In this document: positions 7,501-9,841 of the stretch, in pieces
How the letters are laid out: each line of letters opens with the position of its first letter
Numbering within the stretch: the stretch's first letter is position 1
NCBI GenBank assembly: GCA_903897475.1
Contig: CAIUBS010000123.1
Coordinates: 1 to 9,841, forward strand
Direction of reading: 5' to 3'
Origin: an uncultured Actinomycetes bacterium
Lineage (GTDB): Bacteria; Actinomycetota; Actinomycetes; Nanopelagicales; Nanopelagicaceae
DNA: 9,841 nt
Program-made: the position numbers and the translations under genes
The notes under the pieces: generated by a model
Database searches by the model: none
What the model was told of the DNA's origin: nothing
Seen by the model: only the letters and a program-made list of their open reading frames with translations

Positions 7501-7812
7501 CTACTCCTTCGCTTTACTTTTTTTCTTACTCTTTTTTTTCAACTTTGCAGCGGTCACAACCGCAGCTGCCGCTTTCATCGCGATCGGGTTCTCGTCAAGA
7601 AAATCTTCAGCCGCTTTGGTCACTTTTTTAGTTATCTGTTCAATAGATTTGCCAGCATTACTAATATTTTTTAATGGACCATTTATCATCGAAATGGTTG
7701 TTGTGATTTCATCGATCAATCGAGAGGCGCGTATAACTGTGTAAGAAATAGCTATAGCTATCACGGCCAAAGACGAAGCCGCGATTATCGTTGCAATTCC
7801 ACCTGGACCCAT
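7501..7812 (-). CDS. DUF948-like single-pass membrane protein with lysine-rich tail
   Basis: The function is not known. The 103-residue protein has one hydrophobic segment at about residues 5-26, then a helical, Ile/Thr/Lys-containing region (about 28-70) of the kind seen in DUF948 proteins. After that come an alanine-rich stretch (78-88) and a strongly basic tail, KLKKKSKKKSKAKE, at 90-103. The basic side would be expected in the cytoplasm, near the membrane surface or acidic polymers; this is inference. DUF948-type genes commonly precede alaS in Actinobacteria, so the assignment rests on context plus overall architecture. The ATG at 7812 is the only start after an in-frame stop near the aspS end. 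It lacks a good Shine-Dalgarno; the nearest, AGG, is about 13 bases away. The tail is encoded by runs of eight and seven A residues on the coding strand, a possible slippage site. The gene's last codons carry the alaS ribosome binding site. Confidence 0.75.
   Translation of the reverse strand: MGPGGIATIIAASSLAVIAIAISYTVIRASRLIDEITTTISMINGPLKNISNAGKSIEQITKKVTKAAEDFLDENPIAMKAAAAVVTAAKLKKKSKKKSKAKE
7504..7509 (-). promoter_or_regulatory. Ribosome binding site fixing the alaS TTG start
   Basis: AAGGAG on the minus strand lies within the last two sense codons of the DUF948-like gene and six bases before TTG at 7497. It is the strongest Shine-Dalgarno in the window with good spacing, and it decides the alaS start in favour of the non-ATG codon. 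Confidence 0.8.
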
Positions 7813-7841
7813 ATTAGGAAGAATACCTGATAGGAGTGAAA

Positions 7842-9593
7842 CTATTTAACATCTACTGGAGTATCGACCCCAGTCTCTTTTCGCTGCGCGGGAGTTATCG
7901 GTGTAGGCGCACCAGTTAATGGATCGCCACCACTAGCAGTCTTTGGAAAAGCAATAACTTCACGAATTGATTGAGCGCCCGCCAGTAAAGCACAAAGACG
8001 ATCTAAACCAAGTGCAATTCCACCATGAGGCGGTGGTCCATAATTAAAGGCTTCTAGCAAAAATCCAAATTTACTTTCAGCTTCAACATTAGATAGGCCT
8101 ATAGTGTTAAATACTCTTTGCTGCATATCTCTTTGATGAATTCGAATAGATCCACCGCCAATTTCATTACCATTTAACACAATGTCGTAGGCATATGCCA
8201 AGGCTTGTGCGGGATTTTTATCAAAGCTATCTGCAAACTCAGGTTTAGGACCTGTAAATGGATGATGCACAGCGGTCCAACCTAGAGAGGGATTCTCAGA
8301 ATCTATTGGCTCAAACATAGGCGCATCGACGATCCAAACAAATTTCCATGCTTTATCATCGATTAGATTGCAACGTGCACCAATTTCTAATCTGACTGCT
8401 CCAAGTAAATTCTGCGAAGCTACAGTTGATCCGGCCGCAAAAAATATAGCATCACCATTCTTTGCTCCAACTAAAGCGGAAATTCCTGCGCTTTCTTTCT
8501 CGGAAAGGTTTTTAGCAACTGGCCCTGAAAGTGATCCATCGGATCCAACCAAAATATATGCAAGACCTTTTGCCCCTCTCGCCTTCGCCCAATCTTGCCA
8601 AGCATCTAATTCTCTACGTGGCGAATCAGCACCACCAGGCATTACGACCGCACCAACATATTCGGCTTGAAAAACTCTAAAGGAAGTGTCCTTAAAGAAT
8701 TGGGTCACTTCAATAATTCTATTTTCAAATCTTAAATCTGGCTTATCAGAGCCATAGTTGTTCATTGCGTCTCTATAAGTCATGTGTGGGATTGGCGTTG
8801 GAATCTTATAATCAATAACTTTTTTGAAAACACTCGCTAATACTTTTTCAGCTATAGAAATTACATCTGACTGATCCGCAAACGAGATTTCTATATCTAG
8901 CTGCGTGAATTCTGGTTGTCTATCAGCTCTAAAATCTTCATCGCGGAAACAGCGTGCAATCTGGTAATAGCGCTCCATTCCTGCAACCATTAATAATTGT
9001 TTAAAAAGTTGAGGTGACTGAGGAAGTGCATACCAAGAGCCAGGTTGTAGTCGAACTGGAACCAAAAAATCTCTTGCTCCCTCTGGAGTTGATCTGGTCA
9101 AATAGGGAGTTTCAATCTCTAAAAAATCTGCTTCTGACATAACCTCTCGGATTGCCGATGTTACTTGAGATCTAAGCCGTAAATTCTTTGCTGGACCCTC
9201 TCTTCTTAGGTCTAGATAACGATATTTAAGTCTTACCTCTTCAGAGATGTTTCCAATGTCACCGCTATCTACCGGAAAGGGTAATGGTGCTGCTTCACTG
9301 AGTACTTGTAATGATTCGCAAATTACTTCAATTTCTCCAGTAGGAATTTCTGAATTTTCATTTCCTTTGGGCCTTAGTTTTACAATGCCAGATATAAGTA
9401 CACACCACTCAGCTCGTAATTCACCCGCAATTTTTTCGTCATTAATTACAACCTGAACTGAACCAGTTGAGTCACGAAGATCGATAAAAGCTACCCCACC
9501 ATGATCTCTTCTGCGCGCTACCCAGCCAGCCAACACCACTTTTGTATCAACATTTTTTGAATTTAAAGTGCCTGCATCATGAGAGCGCAACAT
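7842..9593 (-). CDS. aspS: Aspartyl-tRNA synthetase, predicted non-discriminating
   Basis: AspRS charges tRNA with aspartate. The 583 residues carry the bacterial layout: an N-terminal OB-fold anticodon domain (about 1-105), the class II catalytic core, the bacterial GAD insertion (about 285-410) and the C-terminal end of the core. Motif 1 is around FLEIETPYLTRSTPEGARDF (157-176). Motif 2 includes FRDEDFRADRQPEFTQLD (216-233), and motif 3 is GIALGLDRLCALLAG (525-539). A typical end, ASGGDPLTGAPTPI, lies at 553-566. In the anticodon domain, H31 (RRDHGGV) and G77 (PKGNEN) are the residues linked to enzymes that also charge tRNA(Asn); the discriminating E. coli enzyme has leucine and lysine at these places. 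This suggests a GatCAB route to Asn-tRNA(Asn). The ATG shares a base with the hisS stop (TAATG), and AGGGA at 9604-9608 lies ten bases upstream. Confidence 0.98.
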   Translation of the reverse strand: MLRSHDAGTLNSKNVDTKVVLAGWVARRRDHGGVAFIDLRDSTGSVQVVINDEKIAGELRAEWCVLISGIVKLRPKGNENSEIPTGEIEVICESLQVLSEAAPLPFPVDSGDIGNISEEVRLKYRYLDLRREGPAKNLRLRSQVTSAIREVMSEADFLEIETPYLTRSTPEGARDFLVPVRLQPGSWYALPQSPQLFKQLLMVAGMERYYQIARCFRDEDFRADRQPEFTQLDIEISFADQSDVISIAEKVLASVFKKVIDYKIPTPIPHMTYRDAMNNYGSDKPDLRFENRIIEVTQFFKDTSFRVFQAEYVGAVVMPGGADSPRRELDAWQDWAKARGAKGLAYILVGSDGSLSGPVAKNLSEKESAGISALVGAKNGDAIFFAAGSTVASQNLLGAVRLEIGARCNLIDDKAWKFVWIVDAPMFEPIDSENPSLGWTAVHHPFTGPKPEFADSFDKNPAQALAYAYDIVLNGNEIGGGSIRIHQRDMQQRVFNTIGLSNVEAESKFGFLLEAFNYGPPPHGGIALGLDRLCALLAGAQSIREVIAFPKTASGGDPLTGAPTPITPAQRKETGVDTPVDVK

Positions 9594-9841
9594 TATTTTT
9601 TAGTCCCTAACTTCATAATCAAATCTGAAGAAGTAAGAGTACTAGTAATTACATTTCCACTACTCATTATCTTCAGCTCACAAGAGCCAGAAGCGATCTC
9701 ATCATCTCCAATTACTAATGCATACGTCGCGCCGCTCTTATCAGCAGCCTTCATTGCTCCCTTTAATCCCCTATCGCCGTAAGCCATATCGCACTTAATT
9801 CCTGCATCTCTAAGTTGTGATAAAAGTTTGAAGCCAAATGA
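9593..9841 (-). CDS. hisS: Histidyl-tRNA synthetase, C-terminal end (cut by window edge)
   Basis: These are the last 82 residues of HisRS plus a TAA stop; the start and the catalytic domain lie beyond 9841. The frame is open to the window edge, so the methionine at 9787 is internal and not a start. The sequence matches the HisRS anticodon-binding domain (HGTP type): LLSQLRDAGIKCDMAYGD, then GLKGAMKAADKSGATYALVIG and DDEIASGSCELK, with the usual alternating helix and strand pattern. The enzyme charges tRNA(His) as a cytoplasmic dimer. Catalytic motifs cannot be checked here. The stop overlaps the aspS start by one base (TAATG), so the two synthetases are likely co-translated. The hisS-aspS pairing is common in bacteria, and it supports the identification from a short fragment. 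Confidence 0.92.
   Translation of the reverse strand, partial: SFGFKLLSQLRDAGIKCDMAYGDRGLKGAMKAADKSGATYALVIGDDEIASGSCELKIMSSGNVITSTLTSSDLIMKLGTKK

Noticed and set aside
7349..7744. 131-codon open frame on the plus strand across the alaS start and the DUF948-like gene
   Set aside because: It is antisense to two genes with clear frames and family motifs. Its phenylalanine-rich part merely mirrors the lysine codon runs of the opposite strand, and no ribosome binding site or known motif was seen.
8368..8670. 100-codon plus-strand open frame inside aspS
   Set aside because: It lies opposite the GAD insertion of AspRS, has no recognisable features and no gene-like context; all real genes run on the minus strand.
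9593..9787. A separate 64-residue gene starting at an internal methionine
   Set aside because: The same frame is open to the window edge and reads as the HisRS anticodon-binding domain, so this is the hisS tail and not a separate gene.
1..9841. CRISPR array, insertion sequence, tRNA/rRNA gene, or transferred island
   Set aside because: No regularly spaced repeats, transposase motifs, terminal inverted repeats or cloverleaf-like sequences were seen by eye, and the gene order is the normal actinobacterial one. A tRNAscan or Rfam search was not possible here.

Overview
The window is a compact block of ten genes, all on the minus strand. Transcription therefore runs from the right end (position 9841) to the left end (position 1). 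Every gene but one can be named from its own motifs. In transcription order they are: the 3' end of hisS, aspS, a small DUF948-like membrane protein, alaS, ruvX, mltG, aroE, a short type IV prepilin peptidase, aroC, aroK and the 5' part of aroB. Both ends of the window cut through a gene.

The gene order (hisS, aspS, alaS, ruvX, mltG, aroE, prepilin peptidase, aroC, aroK, aroB) is a conserved actinobacterial arrangement; Mycobacterium tuberculosis has the same succession over a longer stretch. The base composition looks AT-rich for an actinobacterium (by eye near 40% GC, not computed). Genes overlap by 1 to 4 bases or are separated by 3 to 73 bases. Together this suggests a streamlined, low-GC actinobacterium, such as the freshwater acI/Nanopelagicales group. 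The phylum is well supported; the order is an inference.

Layout. 9841-7842: two class II aminoacyl-tRNA synthetases (HisRS tail, AspRS) joined by a TAATG overlap. 7812-7501: a one-pass membrane protein with a lysine-rich tail. 7497-4816: alanyl-tRNA synthetase, starting from TTG behind a strong ribosome binding site. 4806-3362: RuvX/YqgF and the endolytic murein transglycosylase MltG, overlapping at TTGA. 3365-2568: shikimate dehydrogenase, overlapping mltG at ATGA. 2527-2144: a minimal prepilin peptidase. 2070-1: aroC, aroK and aroB, linked by TAATG and ATGA overlaps. The longest gap, 73 bases before aroC, contains a hairpin that covers the aroC ribosome binding site.

How the genes relate. 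AroB, AroE, AroK and AroC are four of the seven shikimate-pathway steps leading to chorismate. HisRS, AspRS and AlaRS charge tRNAs. The AspRS carries residues associated with a non-discriminating enzyme, which would also make Asp-tRNA(Asn) for conversion by GatCAB. MltG sets glycan strand length in the wall, RuvX acts on nucleic acids, and the prepilin peptidase would serve a pilus or secretion system encoded elsewhere. No promoter, terminator, RNA gene, mobile element, CRISPR array or substantial repeat was found. The window is mostly ordinary housekeeping DNA; the findings are small regulatory or residue-level points and not a new system.
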